Assembly: GCA_964433645.1 (NCBI GenBank)
Contig: CAYSSK010000069.1
Location: 1-20,839 of the forward strand
Reading direction: 5' to 3'
Source of the DNA: Desulfofustis sp964433645
GTDB lineage: Bacteria > Desulfobacterota > Desulfobulbia > Desulfobulbales > Desulfocapsaceae
DNA: 20,839 bases
In this document: positions 14,386 to 20,839 of the stretch, piece by piece
Position numbering within the stretch: position 1 is the first letter of the stretch
How the letters are laid out: the number at the start of each line of letters is the position of its first letter
Translations under genes and position numbers: made by a program
Notes under the pieces: generated by a model
What the model was told of the DNA's origin: nothing
Database searches by the model: none
What the model saw: only the letters and a program-made list of their open reading frames with translations

Positions 14386-15804
14386 CTACAGGATGAACCG
14401 GCTCAGATCCCGGTCCTCGATGATGCTCTGCAGCTGCCCCCTGACATAGTCGGCGGTGACGACAAAGCTGCCCTGCGGCCGGTCCGAAGCATCATACGAC
14501 AATTCGTCGAGAACCCGCTCCATCACCGTATGCAGCCGGCGGGCCCCGATCTCTTCCGTATTCTCGTTGACATCAACGGCAATCCGGGCCATTTCCGTGA
14601 TCGCCTCATCGTCGAAGGAAAGCTCGATCCCTTCAGTGGCCAGCAAGGCGATATATTGTTTGGTCAGCGCATTTTCCGGTTCGGTGAGGATCCTGACAAA
14701 TTCCTGTTCGCCGAGCGGCTGCAATTCGACCCGGATCGGAAACCGCCCCTGCATCTCCGGAATCAGGTCGGACGGTTTGCTGACGTGGAAGGCTCCGGAC
14801 GCGATAAACAGGATATGGTCGGTCTTCACCGGGCCGTGCTTGGTGGTTACCGTGGTGCCTTCGACGATCGGCAGCAGGTCGCGTTGCACGCCTTCACGGG
14901 ACACGTCCGGACCTTGGCTCATACCGCCGCTGCGGGAGGCGATCTTGTCGATCTCGTCGAGAAAGATGATGCCGGATTGTTCGCTGCGCCGCAGGGCCTC
15001 CTTCATCACTTTGTCCATGTCGATCAGCCGCTCCATTTCCTGCTGCTTCAGGGCCGCCATTGCTTCGGGGACCTTGAGTCGCCGTTTTTTCTTCTTGCGC
15101 GGAAATATCTTGCTGAAGGCATCCTGCAGGTTCGACTGCATCTCCTCCATCCCCGAGGTGGTCATGATCTCCACCATCGGCATCGACTTTGCTTCATCGA
15201 GCGCCAACTCCACTTCCCGATCGGCGAATTTACCGGCCCGCAGCATCTGCCGGAGACGCTCCCGGGTCGAATCGTCATGCTCGCCGGAAGCTGCCGGAGG
15301 ATGCTGATCCTGCGAGACCAGGGTAAACGAGGTGGTGCCCTCCGGCCCGGTATCCGATAGCGGTCCACGCCGGTTCGGTGTCGGCGGCAACAGCAGGTCG
15401 AGCATCTTGTCCTCGGCCGCGGCCTCGGCCAGCCCCTCGAGCCGTGCCTGTTCCTCCTTCTTGACCATGGTGATGGCGATTTCCACCAGATCGCGGACCA
15501 TCGATTCGACGTCACGGCCGACATAGCCGACCTCGGTAAACTTCGATGCCTCGACCTTGACAAACGGCGACTGGGCGAGCGTTGCCAGACGACGGGCGAT
15601 TTCCGTTTTGCCGACCCCGGTCGGGCCGATCATGATGATGTTTTTCGGGGCAATTTCCTCCTGCAGCGGTTCCGGAACCTGCCGACGGCGCCAGCGGTTG
15701 CGCAGGGCAATGGCCACCGAGCGTTTCGCGTCGGCCTGGCCGACGATATATTTATCCAGTTCCGCTACCGTTTCCCGGGGCGCCAGGGAGTGTTTATCTA
15801 TCAT
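14386..15804 (-). CDS. hslU: HslU, ATPase/unfoldase subunit of the HslVU protease
   Basis: AAA+ unfoldase that recognises, unfolds and threads substrates into the HslV chamber. Of 472 residues, Walker A is GPTGVGKT (60-67), the pore loop GYVG is at 93-96, and Walker B IIFLDE is at 279-284. The sensor-2 region is near the C-terminus, and the protein ends DLSRFIL, the conserved tail that docks into HslV. It is about 25 residues longer than E. coli HslU, mostly in the I-domain (about 110-245), which includes a basic run PRKKKKRR at 235-242. The frame stays open upstream into hslV, but ATG 15804 is chosen because the conserved N-terminus begins there and a GGAAAAA ribosome binding site lies just upstream. 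It overlaps the hslV stop by four bases (ATGA). Confidence 0.95.
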   Translation of the reverse strand: MIDKHSLAPRETVAELDKYIVGQADAKRSVAIALRNRWRRRQVPEPLQEEIAPKNIIMIGPTGVGKTEIARRLATLAQSPFVKVEASKFTEVGYVGRDVESMVRDLVEIAITMVKKEEQARLEGLAEAAAEDKMLDLLLPPTPNRRGPLSDTGPEGTTSFTLVSQDQHPPAASGEHDDSTRERLRQMLRAGKFADREVELALDEAKSMPMVEIMTTSGMEEMQSNLQDAFSKIFPRKKKKRRLKVPEAMAALKQQEMERLIDMDKVMKEALRRSEQSGIIFLDEIDKIASRSGGMSQGPDVSREGVQRDLLPIVEGTTVTTKHGPVKTDHILFIASGAFHVSKPSDLIPEMQGRFPIRVELQPLGEQEFVRILTEPENALTKQYIALLATEGIELSFDDEAITEMARIAVDVNENTEEIGARRLHTVMERVLDELSYDASDRPQGSFVVTADYVRGQLQSIIEDRDLSRFIL

Positions 15805-16331
15805 ATTTTTTCCAGTACAATTGAATCGTTGGTGTAGATGCAGATGGAGGCGGCGATGTCCATCGCCGTCCGGCAGATTTCTTCCGCTTCCAGTTCGCTC
15901 TTGCGAACCAGGGCCAGGGCGGCGGCATGGGCGTAGGGACCGCCCGAACCGATAGCCAGCACGCCGGTATCGGGTTCTATCACATCCCCGGTACCGGAGA
16001 TGAGCAGTGAGTGGTCCTGGTCGACGGCCACCAGCATCGCCTCGAGGCGGCGCAGCATGCGATCGGTGCGCCAATCCTTGGCCAGTTCGACCGCGGAGCG
16101 CATCAAATTGCCGTGATATTGCTCGAGCTTCTGCTCGAGTCGGTCAAACAGCGTAAAGGCATCGGCGGTCGCACCGGCAAAGCCGGTGATGACCTGATCG
16201 TGGTAAAGACGCCGGACCTTGCGGGCATGGTGTTTGACGACGGTGTTGCCCATCGACACCTGCCCGTCGCCGGCGACGACGACCTGACCGTTATGGCGAA
16301 CGGACAGAATGGTGGTTGCTCTGAATGTCAT
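15801..16331 (-). CDS. hslV: HslV, peptidase subunit of the HslVU protease
   Basis: Threonine peptidase that assembles as two hexameric rings and is activated by HslU. The 176-residue product has the family core TTILSVRHNGQVVVAGDGQ, HARKVRRLY, GFAGATADAFTLF, WRTDRMLRRLEAM and AIGSGGPYA. The nucleophile is expected to be Thr6, exposed by removal of a five-residue propeptide MTFRA. E. coli HslV removes only its Met. No strong ribosome binding site is evident before ATG 16331. It lies 45 bases after xerC and overlaps hslU by four bases, giving the operon order xerC-hslV-hslU common in Firmicutes and some Desulfobacterota. Confidence 0.95.
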   Translation of the reverse strand: MTFRATTILSVRHNGQVVVAGDGQVSMGNTVVKHHARKVRRLYHDQVITGFAGATADAFTLFDRLEQKLEQYHGNLMRSAVELAKDWRTDRMLRRLEAMLVAVDQDHSLLISGTGDVIEPDTGVLAIGSGGPYAHAAALALVRKSELEAEEICRTAMDIAASICIYTNDSIVLEKI

Positions 16332-16376
16332 GTGATACGCTCTGGTTGAATGGATCGTTTTCGGGGCGACCCGCCG

Positions 16377-17318
16377 TCACTTGTAGGTGTCGCCGAGAGG
16401 GTGGGCCTTGTCGTACACCTCGGTCAGGCGGTCGATGGTCAAATGGGTGTAACGCTGGGTGGTCGAGAGACTGGCATGTCCGAGTAATTCCTGAACGCAG
16501 CGCAGGTCGGCACCCATCTCGAGCAGATGGGTGGCAAACGAGTGCCGCAGCGCATGCGGCGTCACCGCCTGCCTGATACCGACCCGCAGCGCGTAGTTAC
16601 TGACCAATCGTTCAACACTCCTGCTCGTCAAGCGGCCTCCCCGCCCGTTCAGAAACAGCGCCTCGGGGTCCACCGATCGCTGCTTTGCCAGCCGCAGGCG
16701 AACCAGCCGTTGCCGGTCCACCAACCATCGGCGCACCGCCTCAATGGCCGGACCGCCGACCGGGACGAGCCGCTCCTTGTTGCCTTTGCCCCTCACGCTA
16801 AGCATTTCAGTATCGAAATCAAGGTCGTCGACCGAGCCGGACACCAGTTCCGCAACCCTGATCCCGGTCGAATAGAGCATCTCGAGAATGGCTCGGTCCC
16901 GGGACATGAAGCGATCACTTCGATCCGGTGCGGCCAACAATGAAAAGACCTCGTCCACGGTCAAAAACGTCGGGATCGAACGTCCGGTTTTCGGGCCGGC
17001 AATGCCGCAGATCGGGTCACTGTCGATAATCTTCTCGCGCCGCAGAAAACGGAAAAAACTGCGCAGCGCCGACAGTTTTCGAGCCACGCTGAGCGGGTTG
17101 TTGCGGCGGTGCAGGCCGGCAACGAAGCGGCTGATATCGGCGGCCCCGATAGCCTGCACCGCCGCATCATCCGCGACACCGGCGGAGAATTCGGCCAGGT
17201 CGCGCCGGTAACCGACAACGGTGTGGGGCGAGTACCCCCTCTCCGACTCCAGCCAGTTGCCAAACACGGTTATCGCTTCTGCCAGGGGCATCTCGGAGGT
17301 GTTTGGTGTCACGGTCAT
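16377..17318 (-). CDS. xerC: tyrosine recombinase XerC
   Basis: Site-specific recombinase that, with XerD, resolves chromosome dimers at dif. The 313-residue protein has the N-terminal SAM-like core-binding domain (about 10-95) and a C-terminal catalytic domain. The complete catalytic set is present: Arg154 (STGIRVAELV), Lys178 (RGKGNKERLVPV), His255 and Arg258 (HALRHSFATHLL), His281 (LLGHASLSTTQRYTH) and Tyr290. Its position at the head of the hslVU operon identifies a housekeeping Xer protein rather than a mobile-element integrase. No att-like repeats were found around it. A dif site was not recognised. The assignment to XerC rather than XerD rests on context and overall similarity. Confidence 0.9.
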   Translation of the reverse strand: MTVTPNTSEMPLAEAITVFGNWLESERGYSPHTVVGYRRDLAEFSAGVADDAAVQAIGAADISRFVAGLHRRNNPLSVARKLSALRSFFRFLRREKIIDSDPICGIAGPKTGRSIPTFLTVDEVFSLLAAPDRSDRFMSRDRAILEMLYSTGIRVAELVSGSVDDLDFDTEMLSVRGKGNKERLVPVGGPAIEAVRRWLVDRQRLVRLRLAKQRSVDPEALFLNGRGGRLTSRSVERLVSNYALRVGIRQAVTPHALRHSFATHLLEMGADLRCVQELLGHASLSTTQRYTHLTIDRLTEVYDKAHPLGDTYK

Positions 17319-17354
17319 CCATTGCCGCGTACTGGCCGCGGTCCCATTGTTTGC

Positions 17355-17384
17355 TTGCGTTTCGATCGGCGATTAGACTATAGT
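17355..17384 (+). promoter_or_regulatory. candidate promoter for xseB-ispA-dxs
   Basis: TTGCGT (17355-17360), an 18-base spacer and TATAGT (17379-17384, 5 of 6 to consensus) lie about 80 bases upstream of xseB. The -10 is part of the palindrome ACTATAGT (17377-17384), which also provides a -10 for the opposite strand. Confidence 0.35.
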
Positions 17385-17405
17385 TCGAGCAGTATAACCG
17401 GCCAA
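17377..17405 (-). promoter_or_regulatory. candidate promoter for the xerC-hslVU operon
   Basis: Read on the minus strand: TTGGCC (17405-17400), 17 bases, TATAGT (17382-17377). The -10 matches 5 of 6 and the -35 matches 4 of 6. It lies about 60 bases upstream of the xerC ATG and shares its -10 DNA with the divergent forward promoter. Confidence 0.38.
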
Positions 17406-17462
17406 AAGCCATTTTCAATCAGCAAAACGATTGTGTCGAACCAGTCATCGGGCAGCCCCGTT

Positions 17463-17699
17463 ATGTCGAAAAAATCCTTTGAAGCAGCTTTGGCGCGACT
17501 TGAAGAGATCACCGAAGAGCTGGAAGGCGGTGATCTCAGTCTCGATGTCAGTCTGAAAAAATTCGATGAAGGCATCAAGCTGGCCGAGTTCTGCAATGCC
17601 CGGCTCGCCGAGGCACGCACCAAGGTGGAAATCCTGCTCGATAAAAACGGTCGTCTGGCCGCCGAACCGTTCGATGAACGACAAGCAGACAGCGATTAA
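17463..17699 (+). CDS. xseB: exodeoxyribonuclease VII small subunit
   Basis: Small subunit of exonuclease VII, which binds XseA to make a processive single-strand nuclease. The 78-residue product is wholly helical in appearance, with the family pattern SFEAALARLEEITEELEGG, SLDVSLKKFDEG and a C-terminal helix ending in the DKNGRL region. Length is typical of the family (about 70-80). The frame is open far upstream, but ATG 17463 starts exactly at the conserved N-terminus. xseA is not in the window, as is common for this xseB-ispA-dxs arrangement. The 3' end overlaps ispA by 26 bases. Confidence 0.92.
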   Translation: MSKKSFEAALARLEEITEELEGGDLSLDVSLKKFDEGIKLAEFCNARLAEARTKVEILLDKNGRLAAEPFDERQADSD

Positions 17700-18582
17700 G
17701 GACTACCTCGCCGCCGGCAAAGCGACCGTCGAGGAGGCGCTCGACCGGCTGATGCCCGCCTCGCGTGGCCCGTTTGGTGATCATATCGAGGCCATGCGCT
17801 ACAGCCTGTTCGTCGGCGGCAAGCGAATTCGGCCGATCGTGTGCCTGGCAGCGGCGGAAACAATCTCCGATGACGACGCGATTCTGAAGGCCATGCTCCC
17901 CGTCGCCTGCGCGCTGGAATGCATCCACACCTACTCACTGATCCATGACGACCTGCCGGCCATGGACAACGATGATCTGCGCCGGGGCCGGCCGACCAAC
18001 CACGCAGTCTACGGCGAGGCCGCCGCCATCCTGGCCGGAGACGGACTGCTCACCTTTGCTTTCGAGCTCCTCGCCCGCCCTGACGGGAAGCTCGCGGACA
18101 ACCGGCGACTGCGGATCATCGAGTTGATCGCCCGCGCGGCCGGACCGGAGGGCATGGTCGGCGGCCAGGCGCTTGATATCGCGAACGAAAACCGAGACTA
18201 CCCGTTCTCCCTGTTGCAGACCATCCATCGCAGCAAGACCGGCGCGCTGCTGACCTGTGCCGTCCAGACCGGAGCGATCGGCGCCGGGGCGACCCCGGCC
18301 CAGGAAACAGCCCTGGTCGACTACGGCGCGGCGCTCGGGCTCGCGTTCCAGATCGTCGACGACCTGCTCGACGCCACGGCAACCACCGAACAACTGGGAA
18401 AAACCGCCGGTTCCGACGAGGCCCGCGGCAAGGCGACCTACCCCCGCTATTTCGGTATCAGCGGCACCCGTAACCAGGCCCGCCAGGCCGTGGAGCGGGC
18501 CAAGACAGCGCTCGGCCCGCTCGGAGATCGGGCCGGACGGCTGCACGATCTGGCCGACTTCATCCTCGCCCGGACGTTTTAA
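17674..18582 (+). CDS. ispA: farnesyl/geranylgeranyl diphosphate synthase
   Basis: Trans-prenyltransferase that condenses isopentenyl diphosphate with allylic diphosphates for quinones, undecaprenyl carriers and other isoprenoids. The 302-residue product has GGKRIRP (48-54), the first Asp-rich motif DDLPAMD (92-98, followed by DDLRRGRPTNH), GGQALD (163-168) and the second motif DDLLD (229-233). Both metal-binding motifs are complete, and length is typical for bacterial IspA (about 295-300). Final chain length (C15 or C20) cannot be fixed from the sequence alone. ATG 17674 lies within the xseB coding sequence and starts the conserved N-terminal helix. The genes on either side (xseB and dxs) make the pathway assignment secure. 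Confidence 0.93.
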   Translation: MNDKQTAIKDYLAAGKATVEEALDRLMPASRGPFGDHIEAMRYSLFVGGKRIRPIVCLAAAETISDDDAILKAMLPVACALECIHTYSLIHDDLPAMDNDDLRRGRPTNHAVYGEAAAILAGDGLLTFAFELLARPDGKLADNRRLRIIELIARAAGPEGMVGGQALDIANENRDYPFSLLQTIHRSKTGALLTCAVQTGAIGAGATPAQETALVDYGAALGLAFQIVDDLLDATATTEQLGKTAGSDEARGKATYPRYFGISGTRNQARQAVERAKTALGPLGDRAGRLHDLADFILARTF

Positions 18583-18638
18583 GGCGTCGGCCTCGGCCGC
18601 TCTGCGTCCAGGATACCGGCTGTCTTCCTTGATTTTTC

Positions 18639-18644
18639 AGGAGG
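18639..18644 (+). promoter_or_regulatory. strong Shine-Dalgarno sequence in the ispA-dxs spacer
   Basis: AGGAGG is a full-strength ribosome binding site, stronger than most in this window, yet it is about 200 bases from dxs and no ATG-started gene of useful size follows it. In the frame opening just after it are TTG codons at 18645 and 18648. It therefore supports the small ORF at 18645-18818. Confidence 0.45.
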
Positions 18645-18818
18645 TTGTTGCGAGCAGGCCGCCAATGGATTATTGTTAAGGTTGGTGAACGGGCCGGTCA
18701 GGACGCCTCCCTGTTCCAGAAATCCATCATCCCCGTTGACCTGTTCCATGGCGACCTCGTCGTTGCCGATCTCAAAGCCGGGGAGATGCAGACAACCGCG
18801 ACCAGCGTCCCCTCGTGA
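18645..18818 (+). CDS. unrecognised small protein with non-ATG start, between ispA and dxs
   Basis: An open frame of 57 codons from TTG 18645 (or 18648) to TGA 18818. The preceding in-frame stop is at 18630, so no ATG start is available. From about 18684 on, codon use is strongly coding-like for this genome (GCC, ATC, CTG, GAC, GTC, CTC with GC at third positions). The peptide is well balanced, with segments such as WIIVKVGERAGQD, IIPVDLFHGDLVVADL and KAGEMQTTATSVPS. The first dozen codons are less typical. A perfect AGGAGG lies just upstream, though only 0-3 bases from the TTG codons, which is tighter than ideal. It ends 24 bases before dxs and would be cotranscribed with ispA and dxs. No family recognised. 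It could also be the remnant of a longer gene. Confidence 0.42.
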   Translation: MLRAGRQWIIVKVGERAGQDASLFQKSIIPVDLFHGDLVVADLKAGEMQTTATSVPS

Positions 18819-18842
18819 GACACCAGGACCCGACTATCGATC

Positions 18843-20750
18843 ATGCTGCTTCAATCATCATCGGCAAAAAGCGGCGCCAGCCTGCTTGACACCATCAACT
18901 CACCGGCCGATCTCAGGCATCTGCTCATTCCCGAACTGGAGACCCTGGCGGCCGAGATCCGCGCCGTCATCATCGAAACGGTCGCCGCGACCGGCGGCCA
19001 TCTCGGTCCCAGTCTCGGCGTTGTCGAACTGACCCTGGCGCTCCACTACGTCTTCAACACCCCGGACGACCGACTCATCTGGGATGTCGGCCATCAGGCC
19101 TATGCCCACAAACTGATCACCGGCCGCCGGGACCGTTTTCACACCCTGCGCCAGTATCAGGGCATCAGCGGTTTCCCGAAGATCAGCGAGAGCGAATACG
19201 ATGCGTTTGAAACCGGCCACTCGTCAACCTCGATCTCCGCCGCCCTCGGCATGGCCATGGCCAAGGATCTCAAAGGAGACACCGGCAGTGCCATCGCCGT
19301 CATCGGCGACGGTTCGATGACCGCCGGCATGGCCTTCGAGGCCCTGAACCAGGCGGGTCATCATGACAAACGCCTCATCGTCGTGCTCAACGACAACGAG
19401 ATGTCGATTTCTCCCAACGTCGGGGCACTGAGCAGTTTTCTCAGCCGCAAACTCTCCGGCCGAACGATGCGTCGCCTCAAGGACCACCTTGTCGAACGTC
19501 TCGGACAATTGTCCAACGTCGGCGAGAATATCCTGACCGTGCTGAAAAAGAGCGAGGAAAGCTTCAAGAGTTTCTTCACCCCCGGCATGCTGTTCGAGGC
19601 CCTCAAATTCGATTACATCGGCCCCCTGCCCGGTCACAACCTGGTCGATCTGATCGACACCTTCGAGACGGTCAGGGACACCATCCAGGGACCGGTGCTG
19701 ATCCACACCCTGACGACCAAGGGAAAAGGTTATTCGGCGGCGGAAAAAGATCCCGGCACCTTTCACGGCATCGGTCCGTTTGATATCACGAGCGGCAAAA
19801 AGAAAGCAAGCGCGACCAAACAACCGAGCTATACCGAGGTGTTCGGCAACGCCATCACCCGAATCGGCGCGACCAACGACAAGGTGGTGGCGATTTCCGC
19901 GGCGATGGTCACCGGCACCGGCTTGACCCGTTTCGCCGAGACCTTCCCCGACCGGTTTTTCGATGTCGGCATCGCCGAACAGCACGCCGTGACGTTCGCC
20001 GCCGGTCTTGCGATCGAGGGATTTCACCCGGTGGTGGCGATCTATTCGACGTTTTTCCAACGCTCCTACGACCAGATCATTCACGACGTCTGCATTCCCA
20101 ATCTGCCGGTCACGTTGGCGATCGATCGGGCCGGCGTGGTCGGGGCCGACGGTCCGACCCATCACGGCGTCTTCGATCTGTCGTTTCTGCGCATCATTCC
20201 GAATCTGATCATGATGGCCCCGAAGGACGAAGGAGAGCTGCAGCATATGCTCTATACCGCCATCAATCATCATGGTCCGACGGCCCTGCGCTACCCGCGG
20301 GGCAGCGGTGAAAACGTAGCATTGTCGGAAGAACTCGAACTGCTGGAGATCGGCAAGGGCGAAGTGCTCAGAGAGGGCGGCGACATCACCCTGCTGCCGA
20401 TCGGCAACCGCGTCCACCCGGCCCTTCGGGCCGCCGCGGGTCTCGAGAAACTCGGCGTCCAGGCAACGGTCATCAACCCGCGCTTTATCAAACCTCTGGA
20501 TCGGGAGTTGATCTGCGACTGGGCCGCGCAGACCGGACGGCTGGTCACCATCGAGGACAATGTCCGCCAGGGCGGTTTCGGCGGCTCCGTGCTGGAACTG
20601 CTCAGCCGCTGCGGCCTGAGCGGTGTCAAAACAAGCCTGCTCGCCCATCCCGACCGCTTTCTCGAGCACGGCCCGCAGAAAACCCTGTGGCGCAACAGTT
20701 CGATCAACTCCGTGGCCATCACCGAAGCAGCACTGCGCTTGATGAACTAG
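18843..20750 (+). CDS. dxs: 1-deoxy-D-xylulose-5-phosphate synthase
   Basis: Thiamine diphosphate enzyme that condenses pyruvate and glyceraldehyde 3-phosphate, the first and usually limiting step of the methylerythritol phosphate isoprenoid pathway. The 635-residue product is full length. It has the N-terminal LLDTINSPADLR, GGHLGPSLG (51-59), IWDVGHQAYAHK, the ThDP/Mg motif GDGSMTAGMAFEALNQ (155 on) through LNDNEMSIS, the catalytic Glu379 in DVGIAEQHA, and the C-terminal transketolase domain. The start at ATG 18843 adds about 13 residues before the usual N-terminus, and no good ribosome binding site is close to it, so the exact start is less certain. It lies downstream of ispA, supplying the pathway that IspA uses. 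Confidence 0.95.
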   Translation: MLLQSSSAKSGASLLDTINSPADLRHLLIPELETLAAEIRAVIIETVAATGGHLGPSLGVVELTLALHYVFNTPDDRLIWDVGHQAYAHKLITGRRDRFHTLRQYQGISGFPKISESEYDAFETGHSSTSISAALGMAMAKDLKGDTGSAIAVIGDGSMTAGMAFEALNQAGHHDKRLIVVLNDNEMSISPNVGALSSFLSRKLSGRTMRRLKDHLVERLGQLSNVGENILTVLKKSEESFKSFFTPGMLFEALKFDYIGPLPGHNLVDLIDTFETVRDTIQGPVLIHTLTTKGKGYSAAEKDPGTFHGIGPFDITSGKKKASATKQPSYTEVFGNAITRIGATNDKVVAISAAMVTGTGLTRFAETFPDRFFDVGIAEQHAVTFAAGLAIEGFHPVVAIYSTFFQRSYDQIIHDVCIPNLPVTLAIDRAGVVGADGPTHHGVFDLSFLRIIPNLIMMAPKDEGELQHMLYTAINHHGPTALRYPRGSGENVALSEELELLEIGKGEVLREGGDITLLPIGNRVHPALRAAAGLEKLGVQATVINPRFIKPLDRELICDWAAQTGRLVTIEDNVRQGGFGGSVLELLSRCGLSGVKTSLLAHPDRFLEHGPQKTLWRNSSINSVAITEAALRLMN

Positions 20751-20839
20751 AAAAGCGTGGTCAGGCTTGACTTGAAGCCAAAAAGGGACTGTTTGAATGC
20801 ATAAGTAGGGCAAGGTTGCAGGAAACCTCCAAGTGGTTC
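20751..20839 (+). other. end-of-window spacer with two small hairpins
   Basis: No gene is seen in the 89 bases after dxs. GGCTT (20764-20768) pairs with AAGCC (20775-20779) around a six-base loop, and AGGTT (20813-20817) pairs with AACCT (20824-20828). Neither is followed by a T-run, so they are not convincing intrinsic terminators. The sequence is cut by the window edge. Confidence 0.25.

Noticed and set aside
14224..15360. Plus-strand frame of 378 codons opposite hslU
   Set aside because: Antisense shadow. HslU motifs on the minus strand are complete and this product has no recognisable domain.
16377..17318. Tyrosine recombinase as a mobile-element integrase
   Set aside because: It heads the hslVU operon, has native composition, and no tRNA or att repeats flank it, so it is the housekeeping Xer protein.
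19224..20813. Minus-strand frame of 529 codons opposite dxs
   Set aside because: Antisense shadow of a complete, well-conserved dxs.

Overview
The window is a high-GC bacterial chromosome segment (about 60% GC by eye) from what looks like a sulfate/sulfur-metabolising Desulfobacterota, possibly Desulfobulbales-like. That placement is inference. It rests on a small assimilatory-type siroheme sulfite reductase of the Desulfovibrio kind, a class III fructose-1,6-bisphosphatase next to a GlpX-like protein, a group-2-like [NiFe] hydrogenase, and a xerC-hslV-hslU cluster. No rRNA, tRNA, CRISPR array, prophage or intact insertion sequence was seen.

Layout. (1) 160-2991 (+): class III fructose-1,6-bisphosphatase directly abutting a GlpX homologue that has lost several metal-site residues. 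(2) 3128-6952 (+): a tight three-gene unit of [NiFe]-hydrogenase small subunit, large subunit and a soluble hybrid histidine kinase. This is best read as an H2-sensing two-component module. (3) 7234-7899 (+): small sulfite reductase with its own candidate promoter and a strong downstream terminator-like hairpin. (4) 8054-10037 (+): MotB-like then MotA-like stator genes, in reversed order and overlapping. (5) 10038-10284: an AT-richer stretch holding the tail of an unidentified minus-strand reading frame, running into a 100-N assembly gap. (6) 10285-13725 (+): DNA polymerase III alpha (dnaE), whose first roughly 24 codons lie in the gap. (7) 17318-13750 (-): xerC, hslV, hslU and a double-zinc-ribbon protein, convergent with dnaE. 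(8) 17463-20750 (+): xseB, ispA, a likely unannotated small ORF, and dxs, transcribed divergently from xerC.

How the parts work together. xseB-ispA-dxs combines a DNA-repair subunit with the entry (DXS) and prenyl-elongation (IspA) steps of isoprenoid synthesis. hslVU is the ATP-dependent two-component protease, and xerC the chromosome-dimer recombinase. The fbp/glpX-like pair belongs to gluconeogenesis. The hydrogenase-kinase unit would convert H2 availability into a phosphorelay whose downstream partner is not in the window.

The most interesting points are the hydrogenase-kinase module, with an Asp in place of one proximal-cluster Cys and almost no C-terminal peptide on the large subunit; the apparent GlpX pseudoenzyme paired with a real FBPase; the zinc-ribbon/DUF2007-like protein closing the hslVU operon; the small ORF before dxs; and the AT-rich gene tail at the scaffold gap. 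Family comparisons are from memory of reference sequences, without database searches.
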